A program made the translations under genes and the position numbers. A stretch of 64,000 nucleotides of DNA from DATBLE01 sp963734065 (GTDB lineage: Bacteria > Actinomycetota > Thermoleophilia > Gaiellales > Gaiellaceae), in NCBI GenBank assembly GCA_963734065.1, contig CAVTFN010000007.1, positions 186,001 to 250,000 on the forward strand. Direction: 5' to 3'. The notes below the pieces were generated by a model. That model ran no database searches. It saw only the letters and a list, made by a program, of their open reading frames with translations, and was not told the DNA's origin. Positions 56,817 through 64,000 of this stretch are shown one piece after another. Each line of letters opens with the position of its first letter. Within the stretch, counting starts at the first letter, position 1.

Positions 56817-57734
56817 GTGCGCTCGATCACACGTGGCACGTTCTCGATCGTCGCCGCCGATGTCGAGGCCGGGGAGGTGGGCTGCGCCGTGCAGTCGCGC
56901 TACTTCGCGGTCGGCTCGGTCGTGCCGTGGGCGAAGGCGGGGGTCGGCGCGGTCGCAACGCAGGCGGCCGGGGTCGCCGCGTACGGGCCGAAGGTGCTCA
57001 CGCTGCTCGAGGAGGGGCTCGAGCCCGAGGCGGCGCTCGAGCGTACGCTCGCCGAGCACTCGGCGCGCGAGATCCGGCAGCTCGGGGTGGTCACCGGAGA
57101 CGGCCGCGCCGCCGCCCACACCGGCACCGACTGCCTGTCGTGGGCCGGGCACCGGATCGGCGACGGCTACGCCGTCCAGGGGAACATCCTCGCCGGCGAG
57201 ACCGTCGTCACCGAGATGGAGCGGGCGTTCCTCGAGACCAGGGGCGAATCGCTCGCCGAGCGGCTCGTCACGTGCCTCGAGGCAGCGCAGGCTGCCGGCG
57301 GAGACCGGCGCGGCCAGCAGTCGTCTGCGATCGTCGTCGAGCGTTCCGGCGCCGCCGCCGAGTCCCGCGAGGGCATCGACCGCATCTGCGAGCTCCGCGT
57401 CGACGACCACCTCGAGCCGATCGTCGAGCTGCGGCGGCTGCTCGGCATCCACCAGGTCTGGGATGCGCTGCGCCGCGCCAGCCTCTTCCACGAGGCGGGC
57501 AAGTATGCGCAAGGGGTGGAGCTGCTTCGCGAGGCGCTCGGCCGCCACGGCGACGACCCGGTGCTGCTGTATGACCTGGCGTGCTTCGAGTCGCTCGCCG
57601 GGGAGACGGAGGAAGCGATCACGCACCTCACGCGCACGCTCGAGCTCGACCCGCAGCTGCGCCCGGGCGCCGCCGCCGACTCCGACTTCGAGGCGCTCCG
57701 GCAGGACCCACGCTTCCAGGCGGCCGTCAGCTAG
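56817..57734 (+). CDS. DUF1028 Ntn-hydrolase-like protein with TPR tail
   Basis: 305 residues. DUF1028 region (residues 1-215): TFSIVAADVEAGEVGCAVQS, RYFAVGSVVPWAKAGVGAVA, GVAAYGPKVLTLLEEGLEPE and GYAVQGNILAGETVV. The fold resembles N-terminal nucleophile hydrolases, but the activity is not established. The C-terminal ~85 residues form TPR-like helices (LFHEAGKYAQGVELLREALG; LLYDLACFESLAGETEEAIT) ending DFEALRQDPRFQAAVS. Its TAG is part of the -10 box proposed for sucC. Confidence 0.85.
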   Translation: MRSITRGTFSIVAADVEAGEVGCAVQSRYFAVGSVVPWAKAGVGAVATQAAGVAAYGPKVLTLLEEGLEPEAALERTLAEHSAREIRQLGVVTGDGRAAAHTGTDCLSWAGHRIGDGYAVQGNILAGETVVTEMERAFLETRGESLAERLVTCLEAAQAAGGDRRGQQSSAIVVERSGAAAESREGIDRICELRVDDHLEPIVELRRLLGIHQVWDALRRASLFHEAGKYAQGVELLREALGRHGDDPVLLYDLACFESLAGETEEAITHLTRTLELDPQLRPGAAADSDFEALRQDPRFQAAVS

Positions 57735-57737
57735 GCT
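57732..57737 (+). promoter_or_regulatory. -10-like TAGGCT before sucC
   Basis: TAGGCT begins with the stop codon of the DUF1028 gene and ends ten bases before TTG 57748. Read-through from the upstream gene is the alternative way to express sucC. Confidence 0.4.
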
Positions 57738-57747
57738 CGCCTGCGGC

Positions 57748-58890
57748 TTGGACCTCTACGAGTACCAGGGCAAGGAGCTCTTCCGTCGCGCCGGGATTCC
57801 CGTATCCGACGGCAGGCTCGCGACCACGGCAGCCGAGGCCCGGGCGGCGGCCGAGGAACTCGGAGTCCCGGTCGTGGTGAAGGCGCAAGTGCTGACCGGC
57901 GGCCGCGGGAAGGCCGGTGGGATCAAGCTCGCCGCCTCGCCGGAAGAGGCCGAGGCCCGGGCGGAGGAGATCCTCGGGCTGGACATCCGCGGCCACGTCG
58001 TCCGCAAGCTCTGGATCGAGCAGGCGTCCGACATCGCGAAGGAGTACTACCTCTCGGTCACGTTCGATCGGGGAGCGAAGCAGTCGCTGTTCATGTTCAC
58101 GACGCAGGGCGGGGTGGACATCGAGGAGGTCGCGGCGTCGTCGCCCGACGCGCTGGTGAAGCTGCACGTCGACCCCTTCGAGGGCTTCCAACCCTGGCAC
58201 GCCCGCGCGCTGGTCTACGGCGGCGGCGTCGACGATCCGGACGAGCAGAAGCAGATCTCCGCGATCGCCGGACGCCTGTATTCCGCGTTCGTCGACCAGG
58301 ACGCGATGCTGTGCGAGATCAACCCGCTGATCGTCACGCCGGCCGGCGAGGTGAAGGCGCTCGACTCGAAGTTCACGGTCGACGACAACGCGCTGTTCCG
58401 CCATCCCGACGTGGCCGAGATGCGGGACCCCGAGGCATACCCGCCCGAGGAGCGCGCCGCGCGCGAGAAGGGCGTCACCTACGTGAAGCTCGACGGCGCG
58501 GTCGGCATCCTCGGGAACGGCGCGGGGCTCGTGATGTCGACGCTCGACGTGATCGTGCTGGTCGGCGGCACTCCTGCGAACTTCTGTGACCTCGGCGGCG
58601 GCGGCGACGCCCAGGGAGTCGTCGATGCGCTGGAGATCATCACCGGCGACCCGCAGGTGAAGTCGATCCTGTTCAACATCTTCGGCGGGATCACGCGCTG
58701 TGACGAGGTCGCACGCGGGATCCTGCAGGCGCTCGGGCAGATGGAGATCCCGCACCCGATCGTCGTGCGGCTCGACGGGACGAACGCCGAGGAGGGGCGC
58801 CGGCTGCTCGAGGAGGCGGCGCCGCCGAACCTGCATGTCGAGCCGACGATGCTGGACGCGGCGCGGCGCGCGGTGGAGCTCGCCGCATGA
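57748..58890 (+). CDS. sucC: Succinyl-CoA synthetase (ADP-forming) beta subunit
   Basis: 380 residues. ATP-grasp N-terminus DLYEYQGKELFRRAGIPVSD, KAQVLTGGRGKAGGIKLA; metal/nucleotide residues in QDAMLCEINPLIVTP; ligase domain GNGAGLVMSTLDVIVLVGGT, NFCDLGGGGDAQGVVDALEI, FNIFGGITRCDEVARGIL. It converts succinyl-CoA to succinate with ATP/GTP formation in the TCA cycle. TTG 57748 gives the standard N-terminus. A methyltransferase gene separates it from sucD. Confidence 0.95.
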   Translation: MDLYEYQGKELFRRAGIPVSDGRLATTAAEARAAAEELGVPVVVKAQVLTGGRGKAGGIKLAASPEEAEARAEEILGLDIRGHVVRKLWIEQASDIAKEYYLSVTFDRGAKQSLFMFTTQGGVDIEEVAASSPDALVKLHVDPFEGFQPWHARALVYGGGVDDPDEQKQISAIAGRLYSAFVDQDAMLCEINPLIVTPAGEVKALDSKFTVDDNALFRHPDVAEMRDPEAYPPEERAAREKGVTYVKLDGAVGILGNGAGLVMSTLDVIVLVGGTPANFCDLGGGGDAQGVVDALEIITGDPQVKSILFNIFGGITRCDEVARGILQALGQMEIPHPIVVRLDGTNAEEGRRLLEEAAPPNLHVEPTMLDAARRAVELAA

Positions 58891-59522
58891 CGGACGTCTG
58901 GTCGGAGCGCGCGCAGGCCTACCGCGAGAGCGAGGCGCACCGCCAGGGCCGCGACCTCGACCTGATCGTCGAGTGGGCGACCGGGGCGAAGACCGCGCTC
59001 GACGTCGCCACCGGCGGCGGCCACGTCGCGCGCCGTCTGCGCGAGGCAGGGTTGAAGGTGGTCACGACGGACGCCGCGCCGGGAATGGAGCCGGACGTCG
59101 TCAGCCGGAGCGAGGAGCTCCCGTTCGCCGACGGCAGCTTCGACGCCGTCGTCTGCCGCGTCGCGGTGCACCACTTCGACGACCCTGCGCTCGCGGTGCG
59201 CGAGCTGGTGCGGGTCAGCGGCGGGCTCGTCCTGATCTCCGACAACCTCTACGGCGGCGATCGGCTCGAGCAGGCCGAGAAGCTGCGCGACCCCTCGCAC
59301 GTCCGCAACTACAGCGAGCAGGAGTGGCGCGCGTTCCTGGAGAACGCCGGCGCCCGCGTCGAGGTGGTCGAGACGATCAGGCATCCGATCGAGCTCGAGC
59401 CCTGGCTGACCCGCGCCGGCTGCCCGCCCGAAGATGCCGCGCGTGTCCGGGAGCTCGTCGCCGACCGGGTCGAAGGAAGCAAGGTCGTCCTCGACCGGGT
59501 CGTGATCAGGGCGGTGAAGTAA
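58887..59522 (+). CDS. Class I SAM-dependent methyltransferase
   Basis: 211 residues. Motif I TALDVATGGGHVARRLREAG, motif II-like VVTTDAAPGMEPDVVSRSEE, then LPFADGSFDAVVCRVAVHHF as in UbiE/Methyltransf_11 proteins. The substrate is not apparent. It starts inside sucC (4-base overlap) and its TAA overlaps the sucD ATG (TAATG), so it is translated within the succinyl-CoA synthetase operon, which is unusual. Confidence 0.88.
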   Translation: MTDVWSERAQAYRESEAHRQGRDLDLIVEWATGAKTALDVATGGGHVARRLREAGLKVVTTDAAPGMEPDVVSRSEELPFADGSFDAVVCRVAVHHFDDPALAVRELVRVSGGLVLISDNLYGGDRLEQAEKLRDPSHVRNYSEQEWRAFLENAGARVEVVETIRHPIELEPWLTRAGCPPEDAARVRELVADRVEGSKVVLDRVVIRAVK

Positions 59523-60397
59523 TGGCGATCGTCGTCGACCGGGACACGAAGCTGGTCGTCCAGGGGCTGACCGGACGCGAGGGCACCTTCCATGGGCTGC
59601 GTAACCGCGCGTACGGGACACAGCTGGTGGCCGGGGTCACTCCGGGCAAGGGCGGCCAGGACGTCGAGGGCGTGCCCGTCTTCGACACGGTCGCCCAGGC
59701 CGTTGCCGAGACCGGCGCGAACACGACGATGATCTTCGTGCCGGCGCGGTTCGCGACCGACGCGATCTTCGAGGCGGTCGACGCCGGGATCGCAACGGTG
59801 ATCTGCATCGCGGAAGGCCTCGCCGCGCACGACATGCTGCGGGTCTACAACTACATCCGTCCGCGCGGCGTGACCATGCTCGGCCCGAACTGCCCGGGCG
59901 CGCTGTCGCCCGGCAAGGCGAACGTCGGGATCATCCCGGCCGAGATCTTCCGCGAAGGCGCGATCGGGCTCGTCTCGCGGTCCGGGACGTTGACGTACCA
60001 GATCGGCCACGAGCTGACCGGGCTGGGCCTCGGGAACTCGACGATCGTCGGGATCGGCGGCGACCCGATCGTCGGCTCGTCCTTCGTCGACGTGCTCGAA
60101 CGCTTCGAGGCAGACCCGGAGACCGAGATGGTGGTCATGGTCGGCGAGATCGGCGGCGACGAGGAGGAGAAGGCGGCGCACTTCATCGCCACCCAGATGT
60201 CGAAGCCCGTGGTCGCGTACATCGCCGGATTCAGCGCGCCCCCCGGGAAGACGATGGGCCACGCCGGCGCGATCATCACGGGCTCGTCCGGCACCGCGCA
60301 GGCGAAAAAAGAGGCGCTCGAGGCGAACGGCGTCCGGGTTGGCACCTCTCCGACCGAGGCCGCCCAGATCGCGGCCGAGGTGTTGCGCAGTACCTGA
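59522..60397 (+). CDS. sucD: Succinyl-CoA synthetase alpha subunit
   Basis: 291 residues. CoA-binding N-terminal domain: KLVVQGLTGREGTFHGLRNR, VTPGKGGQDVEGVPVFDTVA. The phosphohistidine is in GKTMGHAGAIITGSSGTAQA near residue 245, and GPNCPGALSPGKANVGIIPA and GDPIVGSSFVDVLERFEADP are canonical. Forms the enzyme with SucC. Followed by a 225-base convergent gap. Confidence 0.95.
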   Translation: MAIVVDRDTKLVVQGLTGREGTFHGLRNRAYGTQLVAGVTPGKGGQDVEGVPVFDTVAQAVAETGANTTMIFVPARFATDAIFEAVDAGIATVICIAEGLAAHDMLRVYNYIRPRGVTMLGPNCPGALSPGKANVGIIPAEIFREGAIGLVSRSGTLTYQIGHELTGLGLGNSTIVGIGGDPIVGSSFVDVLERFEADPETEMVVMVGEIGGDEEEKAAHFIATQMSKPVVAYIAGFSAPPGKTMGHAGAIITGSSGTAQAKKEALEANGVRVGTSPTEAAQIAAEVLRST

Positions 60398-60622
60398 CCA
60401 CTTGCTCACGTGCTGCAGACGCGCGAAGGCGGCAACACGTGCGGGCCGAGCGACGCGCACGAATCGGCGCTGAACCGACACAGACACGCGAGCCTCGACG
60501 AGGTACCGTCGCCGGCAGGGGAAAGGGGTTCAGCCCCCACCCTAGGGTGGGAGTGTGGGGACGGTCGGTTGCGCCGGTGGGAAGGGGATCGGGTCGGCTG
60601 CGACCCTTTCCCCCCGCTTCCC
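60398..60622. other. Convergent gap rich in self-complementary G/C runs
   Basis: No gene is supported between sucD and the glutaredoxin gene. It contains a perfect 14-base palindrome CCACCCTAGGGTGG (60537-60550) and long G and C runs (AGGGGAAAGGGG at 60518-60529 can pair with the C/T run near 60602-60613). It probably works as a bidirectional terminator; a small RNA cannot be excluded. Confidence 0.45.
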
Positions 60623-60925
60623 TCACCGCGAAGCAACCTCCTCGAACTCCGGCACTTCGAGGCGGGCCCTGGCCCGATGCCGGCCGGCGTCGGGCGGCTC
60701 CGGGTACGTGCGATCGAGGTGGGCGCGAATGTCCTCGTCGCCGTGGAGGACACGGTCACCGTCGACCAGCACCGGGATCGAGTCGGCGCCGACGGCGCCG
60801 CGCATCGCGTCTCGCCGCTCGGGATCGGCAGGCACCTGCCGCGCCACGAAGTCGAGCTCCAGCTCGGTCAGTCGTTGGCGGACGCGATGGGAGTACGGGC
60901 ACCACTCTGCCTGGTAGAGCTCCAT
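60623..60925 (-). CDS. Glutaredoxin-like protein (monothiol CPYS)
   Basis: 100 residues. ELYQAEWCPYSHRVRQRLTE has the thioredoxin-fold active site with only one Cys (CPYS), then SIPVLVDGDRVLHGDEDIRA with the cis-Pro. That matches glutaredoxins or the N-terminal half of glutathione transferases. Actinobacteria usually lack glutathione, so mycothiol or another thiol may be the partner. The last ~20 residues are outside the core fold. Confidence 0.82.
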   Translation of the reverse strand: MELYQAEWCPYSHRVRQRLTELELDFVARQVPADPERRDAMRGAVGADSIPVLVDGDRVLHGDEDIRAHLDRTYPEPPDAGRHRARARLEVPEFEEVASR

Positions 60926-60972
60926 GCCCTGGCCGTACCCGCGCGGCAGCGGATGGAATCACCGCCCCTGAC

Positions 60973-60978
60973 TAGACT
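60973..60978 (+). promoter_or_regulatory. -10-like TAGACT, leaderless type
   Basis: TAGACT ends six bases before GTG 60985 of the aminotransferase. Confidence 0.5.
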
Positions 60979-60984
60979 GGAGCC

Positions 60985-62076
60985 GTGGCCGTGATCTCCT
61001 TTGCGCGCGGCGTGCCCGCGCCCGACTGCCTGCCGGTGGAGCAGGTCGCCGACTGTGCCCGCGCCGTCGTCGAGCGCGACGGCAGGACGATCCTCAACTA
61101 CGGGCCGGTCGGCGGGTACGAGCCGCTCCGCGAGTGGGTGGCGGTGCGGCACGGGGTCCAACCGTCGCAGGTGCTGATCACGAACGGGTCGCTCCAGGGG
61201 CTCTCCTTGATCGCGGGTCTCCTGGTCGATTCCGGCGACCGTGTGCTGGTCGAGGGGCCGACATACGACAGGGCGCTCCACATCACGGCCCGCCACCACG
61301 GGCAGTCCGTGGTCGTCCCGACCGACGACGAGGGCCTCGACCCGGACGCGCTCGAGCTGCCGGCCGCATTCCTGTACGCGATCCCGACCTTTCAGAACCC
61401 GAGCGGCCGGACACTGTCGCTCGAGCGGCGGCGGGCTCTGGCTGCGCTGGCCCGGGACGGGAAGGTGCTCGTCCTCGAGGACGACCCCTACTCGCTGGTC
61501 CGGTACGAAGGTGAGCCACTGCCGAGCGTGTTCGACCTTGCCGGCGGCGAGGGCGTCGTCTACTCCTTCTCGTTCTCGAAGATCGTCGCGCCCGGACTTC
61601 GCGTCGGCTATCTGGTCGGCAGCACGGATCTGATCGGGCGCCTCGAGGACCTGGCCGTGCAGACGTATTTGACCCCGGCGCTGCTGCCGCAGGCGACCGC
61701 ATACGAATTCGTCGCGCGCGGCCTGCTCGACGGGAACGTCGAGCGCGTGGTCGGCCTGCTCCGCGAGCGCCGCGACGCGATGCTCGCCGCGCTCGAGAGC
61801 GAGATGCCGGAGGGCGCACGCTGGAGCCGGCCGCAGGGCGGGTACTTCGCCTGGCTCGACTTCCCCGACGGAACGGACGCGGGCACGCTGCTGACGGCGG
61901 CGACCGAGCGCGGCGTCACCTTCGTGAAGGGGACCGACTTCTACCCGCCCGGAGCGGGCGGCGAGGCGTCGGCGCGGCTCGCGTTCAGCTTCGTCTCGCC
62001 GGCCGAGGTGACCGCGGGTGTCACACTGCTCGGTGGGCTGCTGCGCGAGCTCGGAGCGGCGCCGGTCGCCGTCTAG
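60985..62076 (+). CDS. PLP-dependent aminotransferase (LysN/2-aminoadipate type)
   Basis: 363 residues, fold-type I. ISFARGVPAPDCLPVEQVAD at the start, LNYGPVGGYEPLREWVAVRH, LITNGSLQGLSLIAGLLVD, IPTFQNPSGRTLSLERRRAL, VLEDDPYSLVRYEG and the PLP Lys in SFSFSKIVAPGLRVGYLVGS near residue 199. The pattern is that of MocR/2-aminoadipate and aromatic aminotransferases without a DNA-binding domain. Amino-acid substrate not determined. Confidence 0.88.
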   Translation: MAVISFARGVPAPDCLPVEQVADCARAVVERDGRTILNYGPVGGYEPLREWVAVRHGVQPSQVLITNGSLQGLSLIAGLLVDSGDRVLVEGPTYDRALHITARHHGQSVVVPTDDEGLDPDALELPAAFLYAIPTFQNPSGRTLSLERRRALAALARDGKVLVLEDDPYSLVRYEGEPLPSVFDLAGGEGVVYSFSFSKIVAPGLRVGYLVGSTDLIGRLEDLAVQTYLTPALLPQATAYEFVARGLLDGNVERVVGLLRERRDAMLAALESEMPEGARWSRPQGGYFAWLDFPDGTDAGTLLTAATERGVTFVKGTDFYPPGAGGEASARLAFSFVSPAEVTAGVTLLGGLLRELGAAPVAV

Positions 62077-62079
62077 CGC

Positions 62080-62268
62080 CTACGCCGGCGCGACCTGGGG
62101 GGCGAACGCACTCAGCGGACGCGGCACCAGTTGCGGCTGCAGCGGAGGGACGATGACGCCGCGATGTGCGTTACGGAAGGTCGGGCACGGCGACTCGAGC
62201 AGCAGTGCGCAGAGCCCCGCCTTGTGGAAGTAGCAGTCCTCGCAGGTGACCTCGACGCGCTTGCCCAA
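62080..62268 (-). CDS. Four-Cys mini-protein, putative zinc ribbon
   Basis: 62 residues from TTG 62268, which has GGAGTGGAGG seven bases upstream. The core VEVTCEDCYFHKAGLCALLL then ESPCPTFRNAHRG holds four Cys as C-x2-C-x7-C-x7-C (positions 9, 12, 20, 28), suited to one zinc or an Fe-S cluster. The second half is Pro-rich. An ATG at 62331 is upstream of the proposed -10 box and therefore rejected. No known family. Confidence 0.65.
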   Translation of the reverse strand: MGKRVEVTCEDCYFHKAGLCALLLESPCPTFRNAHRGVIVPPLQPQLVPRPLSAFAPQVAPA

Positions 62269-62310
62269 CGTGCTGCCTCCACTCCTCCCGGGGACGACGA
62301 ACAGACAGCG

Positions 62311-62338
62311 ATGATAGGGCGGTGGCGCCATGGTTCAA
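62311..62338 (-). promoter_or_regulatory. Promoter of the four-Cys mini-protein
   Basis: On the minus strand TTGAAC (62333-62338) and TATCAT (62311-62316) are 16 bases apart. The leader of about 35 bases contains the Shine-Dalgarno. Nothing else is recognised in 62339-62402. Confidence 0.5.
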
Positions 62339-62402
62339 GGGGCCGCGTCGCGAAAAACCTGCTCTTTGCGGACGATTCCAAATCCGTCGATTTGCAGCAG
62401 TT

Positions 62403-63452
62403 TTATCGCTTCGGCGGAAGCGTTGCCAGTGCGTGCAACGCCTGTCGAAAACTCTCCACAGGAATGACCTTGACCGGTCCGGCCCACTTGCGGGCTTCTT
62501 TCGCGTTATCCCCAGCTGGCACAAGGAAGACGTCCACCCCGGCACGGCGCACTCCGATCGCCTTCTGCTTCACGCCGCCGATCGGTTCAACGGTTCCGTC
62601 CGTGTCGAGCTCGCCGGTGGCCGCCACCTTGTAGCCGCGGGTGACGTCGTGCCGAAGCTCCTCGAGCACGTCGAGAGCAAATGCGAGCCCGGCGGACGGG
62701 CCGCCGATCTGGCCGGCGTCGATCTTCACCGGGATCGGCAGCTTGATCTGGGCGGCGGTCTTGACGACCACCCCGAGGATCGCCCGTTTCGGGTCGGGAA
62801 CGCATTCCGTCCCGCCCGGCGGAGTGGTGCAGCCCTCGACCGTCGCCACGGTCCTGGTCTCGAGCCCCTCGCCGGTGCGGATTCCGACTCGCACCCGGTC
62901 CCCCGGCCGGTGTGCGGCCATCAGCCTGCGCACGTCGCCGATCGTCCTCACCTGCTTGCCGTCGATCGTCTCGATGATCTCGGTCGGCTCGAGCTGCGCC
63001 TTGGCCGCCGGCGAGCCGGGTGCGACGTCCTCGATCAGCGCGCCTTTCGCCTGCACGACGACCTTGTAACCGAGGTACTTCAGCGCGACTGCGCCGGCGA
63101 TCTGCTGCGAGGACGCCATCTCGCGCAGGTTCTCCAGGTGCACCTGCTGGTCGCTTGCCCCGGGCGGGTTGACCTGGTCGGCCTTGACCAGCGTCTCCCC
63201 GTCGTGGACGAAGTGGAATAGCTGCTCGAACAGCTTCGCCCGGCGGACGATGACCGCGTCGTAGTAGATGCCGCCCTCGCCGGAGGGATCCTTCCCGCCC
63301 TGGACGGTGACGAGCGGCGCCACCGGCTTCGCCTTGTCCGGGAGGAAGAGGTAGTAGTCGGACGGGACGATCCACAGGATCGCCGCCGTCGCGACGAGGA
63401 GCGCCAGGCCCGCGCCGAACAGGGTCAGGGGGGACGGAAGCCGGAGCCGCAT
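62403..63452 (-). CDS. PDZ-Lon-like serine protease (YlbL family)
   Basis: 349 residues. One N-terminal membrane anchor (LTLFGAGLALLVATAAILWI). PDZ domain near 125-195 (KGALIEDVAPGSPAAKAQLE). The Lon-type S16 domain closes the protein: catalytic Ser in QIGGPSAGLAFALDVLEELR near residue 255 and catalytic Lys in IGGVKQKAIGVRRAGVDVFL near 298. The anchor places the protease outside the membrane, probably trimming exported proteins. Three bases separate it from the SDR gene upstream. Confidence 0.9.
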   Translation of the reverse strand: MRLRLPSPLTLFGAGLALLVATAAILWIVPSDYYLFLPDKAKPVAPLVTVQGGKDPSGEGGIYYDAVIVRRAKLFEQLFHFVHDGETLVKADQVNPPGASDQQVHLENLREMASSQQIAGAVALKYLGYKVVVQAKGALIEDVAPGSPAAKAQLEPTEIIETIDGKQVRTIGDVRRLMAAHRPGDRVRVGIRTGEGLETRTVATVEGCTTPPGGTECVPDPKRAILGVVVKTAAQIKLPIPVKIDAGQIGGPSAGLAFALDVLEELRHDVTRGYKVAATGELDTDGTVEPIGGVKQKAIGVRRAGVDVFLVPAGDNAKEARKWAGPVKVIPVESFRQALHALATLPPKR

Positions 63453-63455
63453 GTC

Positions 63456-64000
63456 TCAGAGCAGGTTGCGCGTGACCCCACCGTCGACCGGAACGACCGT
63501 CCCGGTGACGTAGCCCGCGCGGTCGGAGGCCAGGAAGCAGGCGACGGCTGCGATCTCGGACGGCTCGCCGACACGACCGAGCGGAATCTGGGAGACGTCT
63601 CTGAGGCCCGGGATCGAGCGGAGCCGCTCGGTGTCGATCATGCCCGGCGCGATCGTGTTCACGGTGATCCCCTTCGCGCCGACCTCGCGTGCGAGCGTCT
63701 TCATCCAGCCGACCACGCCCGGCCGGAGCGCGTTCGAGAGCGCGAGGTTGTCGATCGGAGAGCGGACGGAGCTCGACTCGATGTTGACGATTCGCCCACG
63801 CCCGCTCGCTTCCAGGTACGGCAGGCAGAGGTTGGTCAGGCGAATCGCCGAGAGCAGCAGCAGCTCGACCGCACCCTCGACCGCCTCGTCGGCGACGCCC
63901 GCGGCCGGGCCGGGGGGAGGGCCGCCTCCGTTGTTGACGAGCACGTCGACACCGCCGAACGCGTCGACGGTCTGCTCGACGAGTCTCTGGAGGTCGTTCG
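63456..64000 (-). CDS. Short-chain dehydrogenase, truncated by the window edge
   Basis: About 181 C-terminal residues are visible; the NAD(P) motif lies beyond 64000. VDVLVNNGGGPPPGPAAGVA is the NNAG-equivalent, GRGRIVNIESSSVRSPIDNL includes the catalytic Ser. The usual YxxxK is replaced by LALSNALRPG, so Tyr and Lys are missing. A subfamily annotated as 3-oxoacyl reductase-like carries the same LSNxxR. GITVNTIAPGMIDTERLRSI and GYVTGTVVPVDGGVTRNLL finish the fold. Catalytic activity is uncertain. Confidence 0.82.
   Translation of the reverse strand, partial: NDLQRLVEQTVDAFGGVDVLVNNGGGPPPGPAAGVADEAVEGAVELLLLSAIRLTNLCLPYLEASGRGRIVNIESSSVRSPIDNLALSNALRPGVVGWMKTLAREVGAKGITVNTIAPGMIDTERLRSIPGLRDVSQIPLGRVGEPSEIAAVACFLASDRAGYVTGTVVPVDGGVTRNLL

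Noticed and set aside
60410..60994. Open frames across the sucD-glutaredoxin gap
   Set aside because: They run through palindromes and antisense to the glutaredoxin gene, and the translations have no recognisable motif.

Overview
The window is high-GC DNA (by eye about 70% G+C). Its gene content points to an actinobacterium of the Thermoleophilia type (Gaiellales/Solirubrobacterales-like). The signs are CarD, ClpC, RadA, an acyl-CoA carboxylase with separate beta, epsilon-like and biotin-carboxylase/carrier subunits, the order cysS-rlmB-YacP-sigH, many GTG/TTG starts and many 4-base ATGA/GTGA gene overlaps. This placement rests on protein family recognition, not on a search. At least 16 genes carry a TANNNT hexamer a few bases before the start codon and no ribosome binding site, which suggests leaderless transcription.

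Region by region: 1-18.4 kb is a surface-polysaccharide island. It holds a PIG-L deacetylase, a DUF4910 protein, sugar epimerases, four glycosyltransferases, a GMC oxidoreductase, a polyprenyl glycosylphosphotransferase, a glycoside hydrolase and a large secreted sugar dehydrogenase with PKD repeats. 18.5-22.7 kb is a sulfate ABC importer (cysP-T-W-A) ending against an Rrf2 regulator. 22.8-30.2 kb is housekeeping: clpC, a helical 165-aa protein, radA, carD, ispD, a PHP phosphatase and ispF. 30.1-40.9 kb is mixed metabolism: MarR/GNAT, a four-gene operon (dienelactone hydrolase, mutY, a short CMD-like protein, an AhpD-like selenoprotein), a quinone oxidoreductase, an ATP-grasp enzyme, a flippase-like membrane protein, a ROK kinase and an L,D-transpeptidase. 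40.9-45.3 kb is translation and regulation: a compact gltX, cysS, rlmB, yacP, sigH and tRNA-Thr. 45.3-52.8 kb holds a Cys/Met PLP enzyme, an MFS exporter, acyl-CoA carboxylase subunits interleaved with an NlpC/P60 protein, and pgsA. 52.8-57 kb holds a sucrase/ferredoxin-like protein and a minus-strand set of ABC exporter, Asp-rich repeat peptide and JmjC oxygenase. 57-64 kb holds sucC-methyltransferase-sucD, glutaredoxin, an aminotransferase, a four-Cys mini-protein, a PDZ-Lon protease and a partial SDR.

Two items stand out. First, one in-frame TGA sits exactly at the second Cys of the AhpD CxxC active site (31936-31938), so the gene is best read as a selenoprotein. Second, a (T)DG-repeat peptide with a near-perfect Shine-Dalgarno lies between a DrrAB-type exporter and a JmjC oxygenase; this looks like an undescribed modified-peptide system. 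Other points are a candidate Rrf2 operator, a tandem MarR operator, several families of intergenic palindromes (one pair flanking the tRNA) and an unusually compact glutamyl-tRNA synthetase.
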